This document shows, piece after piece, positions 1-8,887 of a DNA stretch of 64,000 nt. The notes beneath the pieces are model-generated. The model was not told the DNA's origin. It saw only the letters and a program-made list of their open reading frames with translations, and searched no databases. The position numbers were made by a program, and so were the translations under genes. Within the stretch, counting starts at the first letter, position 1. Each line of letters opens with the position of its first letter. The stretch is from positions 124,001 through 188,000 of the forward strand of contig NZ_CAJTXD010000006.1 in assembly GCF_910580175.1 (NCBI RefSeq), given 5' to 3'. The DNA is from an uncultured Alistipes sp. (GTDB lineage: Bacteria > Bacteroidota > Bacteroidia > Bacteroidales > Rikenellaceae).

Positions 1-1
1 C

Positions 2-457
2 ATATTCGCAGAAGTCGGCGCACTGATCGACCAATACGCCCCGCGCGAAGTAGCGCTGGAATCGCCGTTCTTCGGCGAAAACGTGCAATCGATGCTCAAA
101 CTGGGCCGTGCGCAAGGCGTGGCGATGGCTGCGGCGCTGCATCGCGGACTGGCCGTCTCGGAATACGCTCCGATGCGTATCAAGCAGGCCATTACCGGCC
201 GCGGATCGGCCGAGAAGGAGCAGGTCGCCGCCATCGTATGCCGGATGCTGTCGGTCGACCAACCGCCCCGGCGGCTCGACGCCACCGATGGCATGGCGGT
301 AGCCCTGTGCCACTACTACGCCACCGCCTCACCGCTCCACGCCGCGCTGGGAACCGAACGCGTCAAAGGACTGGGCGGCGGCAAGAAAGCCGCGTCGAAA
401 GGCGGATCGCAAAGCTGGGAAAAATTTCTGCGCGACCATCCCGACCGAATAAAATAA
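2..457 (+). CDS. ruvC: RuvC Holliday junction resolvase, 5'-truncated by window edge
   Basis: The reading frame is open from the first bases of the window and gives about 151 residues to a stop at 455-457, so the start lies upstream. RuvC is the endonuclease that resolves Holliday junctions with RuvAB. The visible part carries the family segment ALESPFFGENVQSMLKLG; the Glu of ALES is the second catalytic acid. Further on, IKQAITGRGSAEKEQV and LDATDGMAVALCH contain the C-terminal acidic residues (D, D) of the RNase H-like active site. The tail is Lys-rich and slightly longer than in E. coli RuvC. The first catalytic Asp lies outside the window. The next gene downstream is tRNA-Arg. Confidence 0.93.
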   Translation: MFAEVGALIDQYAPREVALESPFFGENVQSMLKLGRAQGVAMAAALHRGLAVSEYAPMRIKQAITGRGSAEKEQVAAIVCRMLSVDQPPRRLDATDGMAVALCHYYATASPLHAALGTERVKGLGGGKKAASKGGSQSWEKFLRDHPDRIK

Positions 458-500
458 AACCGGACAAGCACCCGCTCGCATGTATGCAACAAAACCGGAG

Positions 501-560
501 TAAAACGTTTTAGTCCTTTCCGCCTATTCGGCAGCCGGAAGCGCCCATTAAAACGTTTCA
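501..560. repeat. Two AAACGTTT palindromes in the ruvC-tRNA gap
   Basis: TAAAACGTTTTA (501-512) is a perfect palindrome, and a near copy TAAAACGTTTCA lies at 549-560, exactly 48 bp later. They sit between the ruvC stop and the tRNA-Arg promoter. The function is unknown; an operator pair is possible. Apart from this and the promoter I see nothing in 458-668. Confidence 0.3.
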
Positions 561-624
561 ACACCCTGCGGTATTCGGTTTCTGCACCCGACGGACGAAT
601 CTTTGTAAAAATTTTCACGATTTA

Positions 625-656
625 TTTGCGCATATCGGATTTTCATCCTATATTTG
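625..656 (+). promoter_or_regulatory. Promoter of tRNA-Arg
   Basis: TTTG (625-628), a 20-nt spacer, then TATATTTG (649-656) match the Bacteroidetes housekeeping promoter (-33 TTTG, -7 TAnnTTTG) exactly. The tRNA begins 13 nt after the -7 box. Confidence 0.8.
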
Positions 657-668
657 CATTCGCAATTC

Positions 669-742
669 GGCACCGTAGCTTAATTGAATAGAGCATCTGA
701 CTACGGATCAGAAGGTTACAGGTTTGAGTCCTGTCGGTGTCA
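669..742 (+). tRNA. tRNA-Arg(ACG)
   Basis: The sequence folds as a complete cloverleaf. The acceptor stem is GGCACCG (669-675) with CGGTGTC (735-741, one G-U pair). The D-arm is GCTT...GAGC. The anticodon stem is TCTGA/TCAGA around the loop CTACGGA, giving anticodon ACG. The variable loop is AGGTT and the T-arm is ACAGG/CCTGT with loop TTTGAGT. The discriminator is A742. CCA is not encoded. Wobble A34 would be edited to inosine, as is usual for this tRNA. Confidence 0.95.
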
Positions 743-744
743 CA

Positions 745-782
745 AAGAAAGAGAGACTACTTGCAAGTAATCTCTCTTTCTT
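745..782. terminator. Hairpin terminator after tRNA-Arg
   Basis: AAGAAAGAGAGA (745-756) and TCTCTCTTTCTT (771-782) are perfect 12-nt inverted arms. The interior contains the palindrome TACTTGCAAGTA. The 3' arm supplies the T-rich tract, and the A-rich 5' arm could also serve the other strand. Confidence 0.8.
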
Positions 783-950
783 GTGTTTTGCGCAGAACCT
801 CCGGCAAACGGCGATCGACAAAAACAGTCTGCCTCAATCGCAATCGGACTTTGCCTGATTGGATACCCCAACGGAACAATCGGAAACCAAAAGCCATCCA
901 TGAACGATTCCGCACCGCATGAATCCGGGGTCCCGAGCACACTATCCAAT

Positions 951-1036
951 AAAAAAGTCTCCACGGAGTACGCGGAGACAATAGGTTAAAAACCTTCGGC
1001 ATGTAGCCTTATTGTGGTAAGATGTAGAATTCTTAC
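951..1036 (-). ncRNA. tracrRNA of the type II-C CRISPR system
   Basis: On the plus strand 1011-1035 resembles the first 25 nt of the CRISPR repeat at 20 of 25 positions, so the minus-strand transcript can base-pair with the repeat of the crRNA. The mismatches (two adjacent U-U and others) would form the internal bulge typical of repeat:anti-repeat duplexes. Downstream on the minus strand are a GGC/GCC mini-hairpin (1008-998, the nexus position), an AGGTT/AACCT hairpin (995-983), and a terminator hairpin GTCTCC/GGAGAC (979-957) followed by six U. Length is about 86 nt. It has its own promoter and lies divergently upstream of cas9. The 5' end is inferred from the promoter. Confidence 0.88.
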
Positions 1037-1040
1037 GCAA

Positions 1041-1071
1041 CAAATATAAGCCCTTATTTGGAATTTTGCAA
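1041..1071 (-). promoter_or_regulatory. tracrRNA promoter
   Basis: Read on the minus strand: TTG (1071-1069), a 20-nt spacer, then TATATTTG (1048-1041). This matches the Bacteroidetes consensus and places the start near 1036, just before the anti-repeat. Confidence 0.75.
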
Positions 1072-1103
1072 CTTTTTCTTTAATTTTCCAAAAGAAAATA
1101 AAC

Positions 1104-1248
1104 GCTTATCCGCAAAAAACGTCTCGGCATCTATATTTCATCGCTTGTCGCGTTTTTTCGAGCCGCAGGGGCCGTCCCCAAACAAAGGCCCGCAAGCATG
1201 TCCGCAGGCTGCGCTGCCGAATAAAAAGAGGAATATCTGCGGATAAGC
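1104..1248. repeat. 11-bp inverted repeat flanking the cas9 leader
   Basis: GCTTATCCGCA (1104-1114) and its exact reverse complement TGCGGATAAGC (1238-1248) bracket 123 nt immediately upstream of the cas9 start. The right arm ends 15 nt before the ATG. It could be a long-range stem in the 5' UTR, a paired regulatory site, or the ends of a small inserted element. Confidence 0.45.
1160..1222 (+). repeat. Degenerate copy of a dispersed structured repeat in the cas9 leader
   Basis: The order GAGCCGCAG ... CCCGCAAG ... TCCGCAGGCTGCG ... CCGAA is shared with the intergenic elements at 16272-16389 (plus) and 25021-25110 (minus). This copy is the most diverged. It fills most of the gap between the tracrRNA promoter and cas9. 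Confidence 0.4.
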
Positions 1249-1263
1249 ATAAAAAATTATTGT

Positions 1264-4200
1264 ATGTCGAAGGTATTAGGATTGGATTTGGGCACCAACT
1301 CGCTGGGATGGGCCATAGCAGAACAAACCGAAAACGGATATGCACTGCTCGACAGAGGAGTCGACATTTTCCAGGAGGGCGTAGCGCGCGAGAAAAACAA
1401 CGAAAAACCGGCCGTGCAAGACAGAACCGATGCGCGGGCGCTGCGTCGTCACTATTTCCGCCGCAGACTGCGTAAAATCGAGGTGCTCAAGATACTCATC
1501 GAACACGACCTGTGCCCTCCTTTGAGCGACGAGCAGCTGGCTCAATGGCGCAAACGCAAGACCTACCCGCTCGACGACGCTTTCATCCAGTGGCAACGAA
1601 CGGACGACAATACTGACAAGAATCCCTACCATGATCGCTACCGCGCCCTGACCGAAGAACTCGATCTCGACAACCGTCACGACCGCTGGTCGCTCGGCCG
1701 CGCCCTGTACCACTTGGCGCAACGGCGCGGATTCATCAGCAACCGGAAAGATACCGGGAAAGAGAGCGAAAACGGACAGGTCAAACAAAGCATCAAGAAC
1801 CTGACAACCGACATGGAAGCGGCGGGATGCTGCTATCTGGGCGAATATTTCTACATACTTTACCAGCAAAAAGAAAAAATCCGCAAAAAATACACCTCGC
1901 GCAACGAACACTATCTGGCGGAGTTCCGGGCCATCTGCGAAAAACAGAAACTGCCCGAATCCTTGACAGAGACACTGCATCGCGCCATCTTCTTCCAACG
2001 CCCCCTGAAGTCGCAGAAAGGAGCCGTCGGGAAGTGCACTTTCGAAAAACGGAAACCGCGCTGCCCGATCTCCCATCCGCATTTCGAGGAGTTCCGCATG
2101 TATTCTTTCGTCAACAACATTCGGATTGCCGGCCCCCAAGACCCGGATTTCCGCCCGCTGACACAAGACGAAATACAGACGATCCGCCCGCTGTTCCTAC
2201 GCAAGAGCAAACCGCACTTCGACTTCGAAGAAATCGCACGCAAAATAGCCGGCAAGGGACGTTATGCCTGCAAGGGCGACCGGAACGAGGCGCCATACCG
2301 GTTCAACTACGCACGCATCGCGACCGCAAGCGGATGTCCGGTTACGGCCGCCCTGATCTCGGTATTCGGCGACGACTGGCTGACGGAGATATGCAGCCTC
2401 TACACGCTCGGAAGCCGCAAGACCGCAGAACAGATACTCAACGACGTATGGCATGCGCTGTTTTCGTTCGACGACGAAGAGCGGCTCGGCGCATGGGCAC
2501 GCGAAAAGCTCCAGCTCACGGAAGAACAAGCCAAAGCTTTCGCTGCGATCCGCCTGCCGCAGGACTATGCAGCCTTGAGCCTGAACGCCATCAGCAAGAT
2601 ACTACCCTATCTGCGCGCCGGATACCGCTACGACGAAGCGGTATTCATCGCCAATCTGAAAGCAGCGTTGCCGCAGGAAATCTATGAAGATGAAACGCAT
2701 CGCAGGGAAATCGAACAAGACATCGCCCAGCTGCTGCTCGACTACAAACGGAATCCCTACGACAAATACGATTCGAAAGAACGCCGCATTGCGGAATATT
2801 TTACCGACAACGGACTCGACAGCTCGCAGCTCGACCGGCTCTACCACCCGTCGATGATCGAGACCTATCCGGCCCAGCGGCCCGATGCCGACGGCATCTT
2901 GCAACTGGGATCGCCGCGCACGGCGTCCATACGCAATCCGATGGCGATGCGGGCCTTGTTCCGTTTGCGGATTCTGATAAACAAACTATTGCGGGACGGG
3001 AAAATAGACCCCACGACGAAGATAAACATCGAATTCTCCCGGGGGCTGAACAATGCGAACAAACGCAAGGCCATCGAACAATACCAACGCGAAAGAGAGG
3101 CCGACCACCGGAAATTCGCCGACGAAATCCGGGCGCAATACGCTGCGGAAAGCGGAATGGACGTCGAACCGACAGAAACGGACATACTGAAATACCAGTT
3201 CTGGGAAGAACAGAAACACGTATGTCCCTACACGGGCAAGCAAATCCGCATCTCGGACTTCATAGGCACGGCCACGGACTGCGACATCGAACACACCGTT
3301 CCCCGGTCGCGCGGAGGCGACGATTCGCAGATGAACAAAACGCTCTGCGAAAATCGCTTCAACCGGGAGGTAAAGCGGGCCAAACTTCCGTCCGAATTAT
3401 CGGCCCATGCCGAAATCATGGCACGCATCGAAGGATTCGGTTGGCAAGAGAAAATCGATACGCTGCAAAAAATGATCGAAGCGCAAGTACGCAAAAGCAA
3501 GAATGCCGCCACGAAATCGGAAAAAGACAACGCCATCCAACGCCGCCACTACCTGCAAATGCACCTGGCGTACTGGCGCGGAAAGATCGAACGCTTTACA
3601 ATGACCGAGGTGCCGGACGGATTCTCCAACAGACAAGGCGTGGACATCGGAATCATCGGCCGCTACGCACGGCTCTATCTAAAAACGGTATTCGACCGGA
3701 TATACACGGTAAAAGGGGCGACGACCGCCGAATTCCGCAAGATGTGGGGATTGCAGGCGGAATATGTAAAAAAAGAACGTGTGAATCATGTACACCACTG
3801 CATCGACGCCATTACGATCGCCTGCATCGGTCGAAACGAATACGACCGCTGGGCCCGATATGTCGGCGACGAAGAACGCTACCTGCGCAACGAAGGCGCA
3901 CGCCCGCAATTCGAAAAACCGTGGCCGACCTTTACCGAAGATGTCAAAGCCATAGCCGACGAACTGCTCATCGCGCACCACACGCCGGACAACCTGCCCA
4001 AGCAAAGCCGCAAAAGGCTGCGCATCCGCGGCAAGGTACAGGTCGACAACCAAGGCAAGCCCATCTACATGCAAGGCGATACGGCCCGGGGAGCACTGCA
4101 TCAACAAACTTTCTACGGAGCGATCAAACGCGACGACGAAATCAAACATGTCGTCCGCAAGTCGCTTGACCAACTGCAACCCACCGACGTGGACAAAATA

Positions 4201-4941
4201 GTCGACGAAGCGGTAAAACAGAAAGTAAAAGACGCGATTGCGGAAGTCGGATTCAAAACAGCGATGAATCCGCAAGAACACACGATCTGGATGAACCAGG
4301 AAAAAGCCGTACCGATTCGCAAAGTACGCATCTTCACACCGAACGTGACGAAACCGGTTCATCTGAAAGCGCAACGCGACATCTCGGAAAAAGAATACAA
4401 ACGGGACTACCTTGTCATGAACGACGGCAACTACTGCATGGCCGTCTACGAAGGAACCGACAAACGCGGAAAGACGAAACGTTCGTTCGAAATCGTCAGC
4501 AACCTGGAAGCTGCCCGATATTTCAAGGCGAGCGCCGACCGTACGACCCGGCCCGACCTGGTGCCGATAACCGATGCTAACGGCCATCCGCTGAAGTATC
4601 TGCTGAAAACCGGCACGATGGTACTTTTCTACGAAAATTCGCCGGCCGAACTGCATGAATGCACCCAAAAGGACCTGGCGAAACGGCTGTACAAAGTAAT
4701 CGGAATGAGTAGTACTATGATACAACAGAAATATTCATACGGAATACTTACATTGCGGCATCATCAAGAAGCTCGCCAAGCGGTCGATTTGCCAATAAAA
4801 AAAGGCGCCTGGAAAATCGATGAATCCTATCGTCCGATTATTGGACTTTACCATACACAACTGAACGCCTATGTCGAGGGTTACGATTTCGACATGAGCG
4901 TCACGGGAGAAATCATATTCAAACATGAACCCTCATGCTGA
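1264..4941 (+). CDS. cas9: Cas9, type II-C RNA-guided endonuclease
   Basis: This 1225-residue effector cuts both strands of invading DNA under crRNA:tracrRNA guidance. RuvC-I is GLDLGTNSLGWAI with catalytic D8. The Arg-rich bridge helix (ARALRRHYFRRRLRK) lies at about residues 57-75. RuvC-II is INIEFSRG with E590. The HNH domain has CDIEHTVPRSRGG with H677, followed by the conserved Asn residues. RuvC-III is NHVHHCIDAITIA with H845 and D848. All catalytic residues are present. The size is somewhat above the usual 1000-1100 residues of compact II-C proteins but within the range of Bacteroidetes ones. No csn2 or cas4 is nearby, and the gene order cas9-cas1-cas2 defines II-C. The start has no Shine-Dalgarno sequence. 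The stop overlaps the cas1 start (ATGCTGA). Confidence 0.97.
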   Translation: MSKVLGLDLGTNSLGWAIAEQTENGYALLDRGVDIFQEGVAREKNNEKPAVQDRTDARALRRHYFRRRLRKIEVLKILIEHDLCPPLSDEQLAQWRKRKTYPLDDAFIQWQRTDDNTDKNPYHDRYRALTEELDLDNRHDRWSLGRALYHLAQRRGFISNRKDTGKESENGQVKQSIKNLTTDMEAAGCCYLGEYFYILYQQKEKIRKKYTSRNEHYLAEFRAICEKQKLPESLTETLHRAIFFQRPLKSQKGAVGKCTFEKRKPRCPISHPHFEEFRMYSFVNNIRIAGPQDPDFRPLTQDEIQTIRPLFLRKSKPHFDFEEIARKIAGKGRYACKGDRNEAPYRFNYARIATASGCPVTAALISVFGDDWLTEICSLYTLGSRKTAEQILNDVWHALFSFDDEERLGAWAREKLQLTEEQAKAFAAIRLPQDYAALSLNAISKILPYLRAGYRYDEAVFIANLKAALPQEIYEDETHRREIEQDIAQLLLDYKRNPYDKYDSKERRIAEYFTDNGLDSSQLDRLYHPSMIETYPAQRPDADGILQLGSPRTASIRNPMAMRALFRLRILINKLLRDGKIDPTTKINIEFSRGLNNANKRKAIEQYQREREADHRKFADEIRAQYAAESGMDVEPTETDILKYQFWEEQKHVCPYTGKQIRISDFIGTATDCDIEHTVPRSRGGDDSQMNKTLCENRFNREVKRAKLPSELSAHAEIMARIEGFGWQEKIDTLQKMIEAQVRKSKNAATKSEKDNAIQRRHYLQMHLAYWRGKIERFTMTEVPDGFSNRQGVDIGIIGRYARLYLKTVFDRIYTVKGATTAEFRKMWGLQAEYVKKERVNHVHHCIDAITIACIGRNEYDRWARYVGDEERYLRNEGARPQFEKPWPTFTEDVKAIADELLIAHHTPDNLPKQSRKRLRIRGKVQVDNQGKPIYMQGDTARGALHQQTFYGAIKRDDEIKHVVRKSLDQLQPTDVDKIVDEAVKQKVKDAIAEVGFKTAMNPQEHTIWMNQEKAVPIRKVRIFTPNVTKPVHLKAQRDISEKEYKRDYLVMNDGNYCMAVYEGTDKRGKTKRSFEIVSNLEAARYFKASADRTTRPDLVPITDANGHPLKYLLKTGTMVLFYENSPAELHECTQKDLAKRLYKVIGMSSTMIQQKYSYGILTLRHHQEARQAVDLPIKKGAWKIDESYRPIIGLYHTQLNAYVEGYDFDMSVTGEIIFKHEPSC

Positions 4942-5822
4942 AACGCGCCCTGTTTTTCTCGACGCCGTACTGCCTGAGCCTGCGCAACGGGCAGCTGATC
5001 GTCCACACGAAGGAAGCTCCCGAGATGCAAAAAAGCATCCCCATAGAAGACATCGGGGCCATCATCTTGGAAGACCAGCAGACCACGGTCACGCTGCCGT
5101 TGCTCAATGCGCTTTCCGACAACAACGTGGCAGTGATCTTCTGCGGCAACGACCGCATGCCGAATGCCATGCTGATGAATCTGGACTCCAACAAGACGCA
5201 AGGCGAAAGCTACCGCGCGCAGGCCGAAGCGAGCGAACCGCTCAAAAAAAGCATCTGGAAACAGATCGTCGAAGCGAAAATCCGCAATCAAGCGGCCCTG
5301 CTACGCAAGTTGGGCAAGGATGGAGACAAACTGAAACCCTACTACATGAACGTAAAGAGCGGAGACACGGACAACCGGGAAGGCATTGCAGCGAAAATAT
5401 ATTGGACGGAACTGTTCGGTCGGGAATTCATCCGTATGCGTGAAGGTGCGGAACCGAACAACCTGCTGAACTACGGATACACGATTCTTCGTGCAGCCGT
5501 TGCCCGCTCGCTGATGGGGTCGGGACTGCTGCCGGCATTCGGCATTTTCCATCGCAACCGCTACAACGCATTCCCGCTGGCGGACGACCTGATGGAACCC
5601 TATCGTCCGTATGTCGACGAACAGGCATACCACCTGCACGCAGCGGGCAAATCGCAACTGACCAAGGAAGTCAAAGGCGAATTGTTACGCTTGCTTTTCG
5701 TCGACACGCGTTTCGACAAGGTTTTGCGCCCGCTCGATGTGGGACTGACGTTTACCTCGGCATCCTTGGCCAAATGTTTTGCCGGAACCCAAAAAAAGAT
5801 ACTTTACCCTTTGCTTGAATAA
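4935..5822 (+). CDS. cas1: Cas1 integrase, type II
   Basis: This 295-residue CRISPR adaptation integrase forms a complex with Cas2 and inserts new spacers. The C-terminal helical domain carries the metal-binding triad: E149 in NREGIAAKIYW, H206 in FGIFHRNRYNAF and D218 in LADDLMEPYRPYV. The N-terminal beta domain (LFFSTPYCLSL) mediates dimerisation. It overlaps the cas9 stop by 7 nt and is followed by cas2 with a TAATG overlap, so the three genes are translationally coupled. It is full length. Confidence 0.96.
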   Translation: MLKRALFFSTPYCLSLRNGQLIVHTKEAPEMQKSIPIEDIGAIILEDQQTTVTLPLLNALSDNNVAVIFCGNDRMPNAMLMNLDSNKTQGESYRAQAEASEPLKKSIWKQIVEAKIRNQAALLRKLGKDGDKLKPYYMNVKSGDTDNREGIAAKIYWTELFGREFIRMREGAEPNNLLNYGYTILRAAVARSLMGSGLLPAFGIFHRNRYNAFPLADDLMEPYRPYVDEQAYHLHAAGKSQLTKEVKGELLRLLFVDTRFDKVLRPLDVGLTFTSASLAKCFAGTQKKILYPLLE

Positions 5823-6160
5823 TGTCCGAATCCCGACTGAATGCCTACCGAATCATGTGGCTGTTCGTATTCTTCGATCTCCCGACCCAAACCAAAACCG
5901 AACGACGCCATGCGGCCCAATTCCGCAAGGCACTGGAGAAAGACGGTTTTTCGATGATGCAATATTCGGTTTACGTCCGACATTGCGCCTCGAAAGAAAA
6001 CATGCTCGTGCATATGAACCGGGTACGAAAATCGATGCCTCCGGCCGGATATACGAGCATGCTGAGCGTGACGGACAAACAATATGGAGAAATCTTGAAC
6101 TTCTGGGGCAAAATAGAACGCGCCAAACCCGAAACCCCGCAACAACTTGAATTTTTCTGA
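5822..6160 (+). CDS. cas2: Cas2 adaptation protein
   Basis: This 112-residue ferredoxin-fold protein bridges two Cas1 dimers during spacer integration. The first beta strand, WLFVFFDLPTQTK, has the conserved Asp19. FSMMQYSVYVRHCAS is the second family signature. The start shares one base with the cas1 stop. The C-terminus (PQQLEFF) is typical of type II Cas2. The array leader follows directly. Confidence 0.95.
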   Translation: MSESRLNAYRIMWLFVFFDLPTQTKTERRHAAQFRKALEKDGFSMMQYSVYVRHCASKENMLVHMNRVRKSMPPAGYTSMLSVTDKQYGEILNFWGKIERAKPETPQQLEFF

Positions 6161-6293
6161 AAAATAAATACTATATTCGTTCTTTGAAATACGAAAAAAC
6201 GCATCGAACCGACTTCGCCGACGAACAGGAACGGATTTTACGAAGCTCTTAAGCCATGTAAAACAACCAAAATCAACCCGTTCCATGCCCGGC
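6161..6293 (+). promoter_or_regulatory. CRISPR leader with candidate array promoter
   Basis: This is AT-rich sequence between the cas2 stop and the first repeat. TTG (6147-6149) and TATATTCG (6172-6179), 22 nt apart, are a slightly off-consensus Bacteroidetes promoter reading into the array. Orientation by the anti-repeat also requires plus-strand crRNA transcription, so this is the leader side (inference). Confidence 0.5.
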
Positions 6294-8694
6294 GTTGTGG
6301 TTTGATGTAGAACTCTAATAATATACAACGGGGAACTCTTGCAGGGCTTCGCGGAACTGGTTGTGGTTTGATGTAGAACTCTAATAATATACAACGGCCG
6401 CAAGACGAACACCCGGCGGATAATGGTTGTGGTTTGATGTAGAACTCTAATAATATACAACGATGCCCGTTGTAGGGTAGTAGAATTCGTGTTGTGGTTT
6501 GATGTAGAACTCTAATAATATACAACCACGAACTCCTCGAAAGGCGTATACTCCGCGTTGTGGTTTGATGTAGAACTCTAATAATATACAACTGTACCAT
6601 TCCCAGCAGTTCTCACGTACGGTTGTGGTTTGATGTAGAACTCTAATAATATACAACATGGCCAGACATCTGTTGCTATCAGCCTTGGTTGTGGTTTGAT
6701 GTAGAACTCTAATAATATACAACAGAATCGTCGCGTATTATGTAGATGAGCAGTTGTGGTTTGATGTAGAACTCTAATAATATACAACACCGACCTTGAG
6801 GACTTCGTCGTCATCGCCGTTGTGGTTTGATGTAGAACTCTAATAATATACAACTTTTTCAGGATAGCGCCGCTGCATTTCAGCGTTGTGGTTTGATGTA
6901 GAACTCTAATAATATACAACCGGTTTCTGTGAAAAATATCGGCTGCGTAGGTTGTGGTTTGATGTAGAACTCTAATAATATACAACCGACAGGACGGATC
7001 GAACCAACGTTCGTGGGTTGTGGTTTGATGTAGAACTCTAATAATATACAACTTGAAATCGAATCGAGTTTCACGGATTAAGTTGTGGTTTGATGTAGAA
7101 CTCTAATAATATACAACAGTCTCAGCGAGGATAAGGCCACCTTGCAAGTTGTGGTTTGATGTAGAACTCTAATAATATACAACACGGCATTCGCCCATCG
7201 GTTGAACTCCTCCGTTGTGGTTTGATGTAGAACTCTAATAATATACAACTTTTCAAGGTGCTCGAGTTCAAATGCGTAGTTGTGGTTTGATGTAGAACTC
7301 TAATAATATACAACGTAGAGTTCACGTTCGCCCTGCCGCGCCTTGTTGTGGTTTGATGTAGAACTCTAATAATATACAACTCCGTGATGATGCGCTGCAC
7401 GCGCTTGTTGGTTGTGGTTTGATGTAGAACTCTAATAATATACAACGTCGGCCTCGGTCAAAAGCTGCTGCACCTCGTTGTGGTTTGATGTAGAACTCTA
7501 ATAATATACAACGTGATTTGCTGTTCATTTTCTTAATCGTCAGTTGTGGTTTGATGTAGAACTCTAATAATATACAACCCCGGTAAAACAACTAACAACC
7601 AACTTGAAGTTGTGGTTTGATGTAGAACTCTAATAATATACAACAGAAGCAGAACCCTGCGCGAGACCGGCAAGTTGTGGTTTGATGTAGAACTCTAATA
7701 ATATACAACACTGCGGCTCCTGCACATCCTTACGAGGAGGTTGTGGTTTGATGTAGAACTCTAATAATATACAACTGAATACTCGTGACCGTCTACAAAA
7801 AACGGTTGTGGTTTGATGTAGAACTCTAATAATATACAACGATTTCCGTGTCAGCCGTTCAGCGTCGCCGGTTGTGGTTTGATGTAGAACTCTAATAATA
7901 TACAACGGTCAAGCTGTCCGACAACGACTACAGAACGTTGTGGTTTGATGTAGAACTCTAATAATATACAACACATCTTCTACACGCCTATCCGCAACTT
8001 CAGTTGTGGTTTGATGTAGAACTCTAATAATATACAACCCGCATCGAGCCTTACATCAACGAAGCGGGTTGTGGTTTGATGTAGAACTCTAATAATATAC
8101 AACGAACGGCAGCCGCGGCGGTCGCCCGGCCGGGTTGTGGTTTGATGTAGAACTCTAATAATATACAACCAACTTTCAGTCGAACGGTAGTGCCCCGGAG
8201 TTGTGGTTTGATGTAGAACTCTAATAATATACAACACCGCGAACGGAATCAACGGAAGCTTTACGTTGTGGTTTGATGTAGAACTCTAATAATATACAAC
8301 AGGAGGGCATGGCAGTCGCTGAGGAGCTGAGTTGTGGTTTGATGTAGAACTCTAATAATATACAACGGTGTGCTCGACCGCATCGTCGAAGTGAAGGTTG
8401 TGGTTTGATGTAGAACTCTAATAATATACAACGAAAATACTCTACGCGAGGAACCGCAACTGGTTGTGGTTTGATGTAGAACTCTAATAATATACAACAA
8501 ATAGAGTTTCCCAAGTCGAGACATTGGGGTTGTGGTTTGATGTAGAACTCTAATAATATACAACATTCTGTTCGTGATGGGATCATTCGCTCGGTTGTGG
8601 TTTGATGTAGAACTCTAATAATATACAACACGAAGTGCTTCAAGAAGAGATCGAAGTCGTTGTGGTTTGATGTAGAACTCTAATAATATACAAC
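6294..8694 (+). CRISPR. Type II-C CRISPR array, 37 repeats and 36 spacers
   Basis: The 36-nt repeat begins GTTGTGGTTTGATGTAGAAC and ends TAATAATATACAAC; the ends can pair (GTTGT/ACAAC). I located 37 copies from 6294 to 8659 (start positions). All read identically, including the last one, so the usual decay of the terminal repeat is absent. The repeat-to-repeat period is 66 nt 25 times and 65 nt 11 times, giving 25 spacers of 30 nt and 11 of 29 nt. No spacers looked duplicated by eye. The orientation (plus) follows from pairing of the repeat's 5' half with the minus-strand tracrRNA. Spacer targets cannot be determined here. Confidence 0.99.
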
Positions 8695-8784
8695 TTTTTG
8701 AAAAACAAATTTTTATTCAAAAAAGCAGAAAAGTGTAAAAAAAATTTTCACACCACTTTATATAGTCGGGTGCAAGGCAAAGCG

Positions 8785-8818
8785 ATGCAGTCGATCGAAC
8801 GGTTGGCTGCATTTTTTT
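8785..8818 (+). terminator. Terminator downstream of the CRISPR array
   Basis: A 12-bp stem with several G-U pairs (8785-8796 with 8801-8812, loop GAAC) is followed by a run of T. It lies about 90 nt after the last repeat and would end the pre-crRNA. Confidence 0.65.
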
Positions 8819-8836
8819 GAAAGAAGTGCCTGAAAA

Positions 8837-8868
8837 TTTAGATAGTGTAATCTTTTACACTACATTTG
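8837..8868 (+). promoter_or_regulatory. Promoter with an operator-like palindrome inside it
   Basis: TTTA (8837-8840), 20 nt, TACATTTG (8861-8868) form a Bacteroidetes promoter. Between the two boxes is the palindrome TAGTGTAA-TCTT-TTACACTA (8843-8862), which overlaps the first two bases of the -7 box. A protein bound there would block RNA polymerase. A looser AAGTGTAA...TTCACAC pair lies upstream at 8731-8752. It drives the mobile-element remnant genes. Confidence 0.55.
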
Positions 8869-8887
8869 TAATATCACAAACAAAGAC

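Noticed and set aside
735..742. tRNA-Arg 3' end as attachment site of an integrated element
   Set aside because: I found no second copy of the tRNA end in the window and no integrase next to it.
1011..1045. A stray degenerate CRISPR repeat upstream of cas9
   Set aside because: Its position, mismatches, promoter and following hairpins show it is the tracrRNA anti-repeat.
6238..8643. Minus-strand open frames through the CRISPR array with repeating YIIRVLHQTTT or CILLEFYIKPQ
   Set aside because: They are translations of the repeat itself and lack any protein character.
6294..8694. Self-targeting spacers against genes of this window
   Set aside because: None was seen by eye, but a proper search of 36 spacers against both strands was not possible, so this is not excluded.
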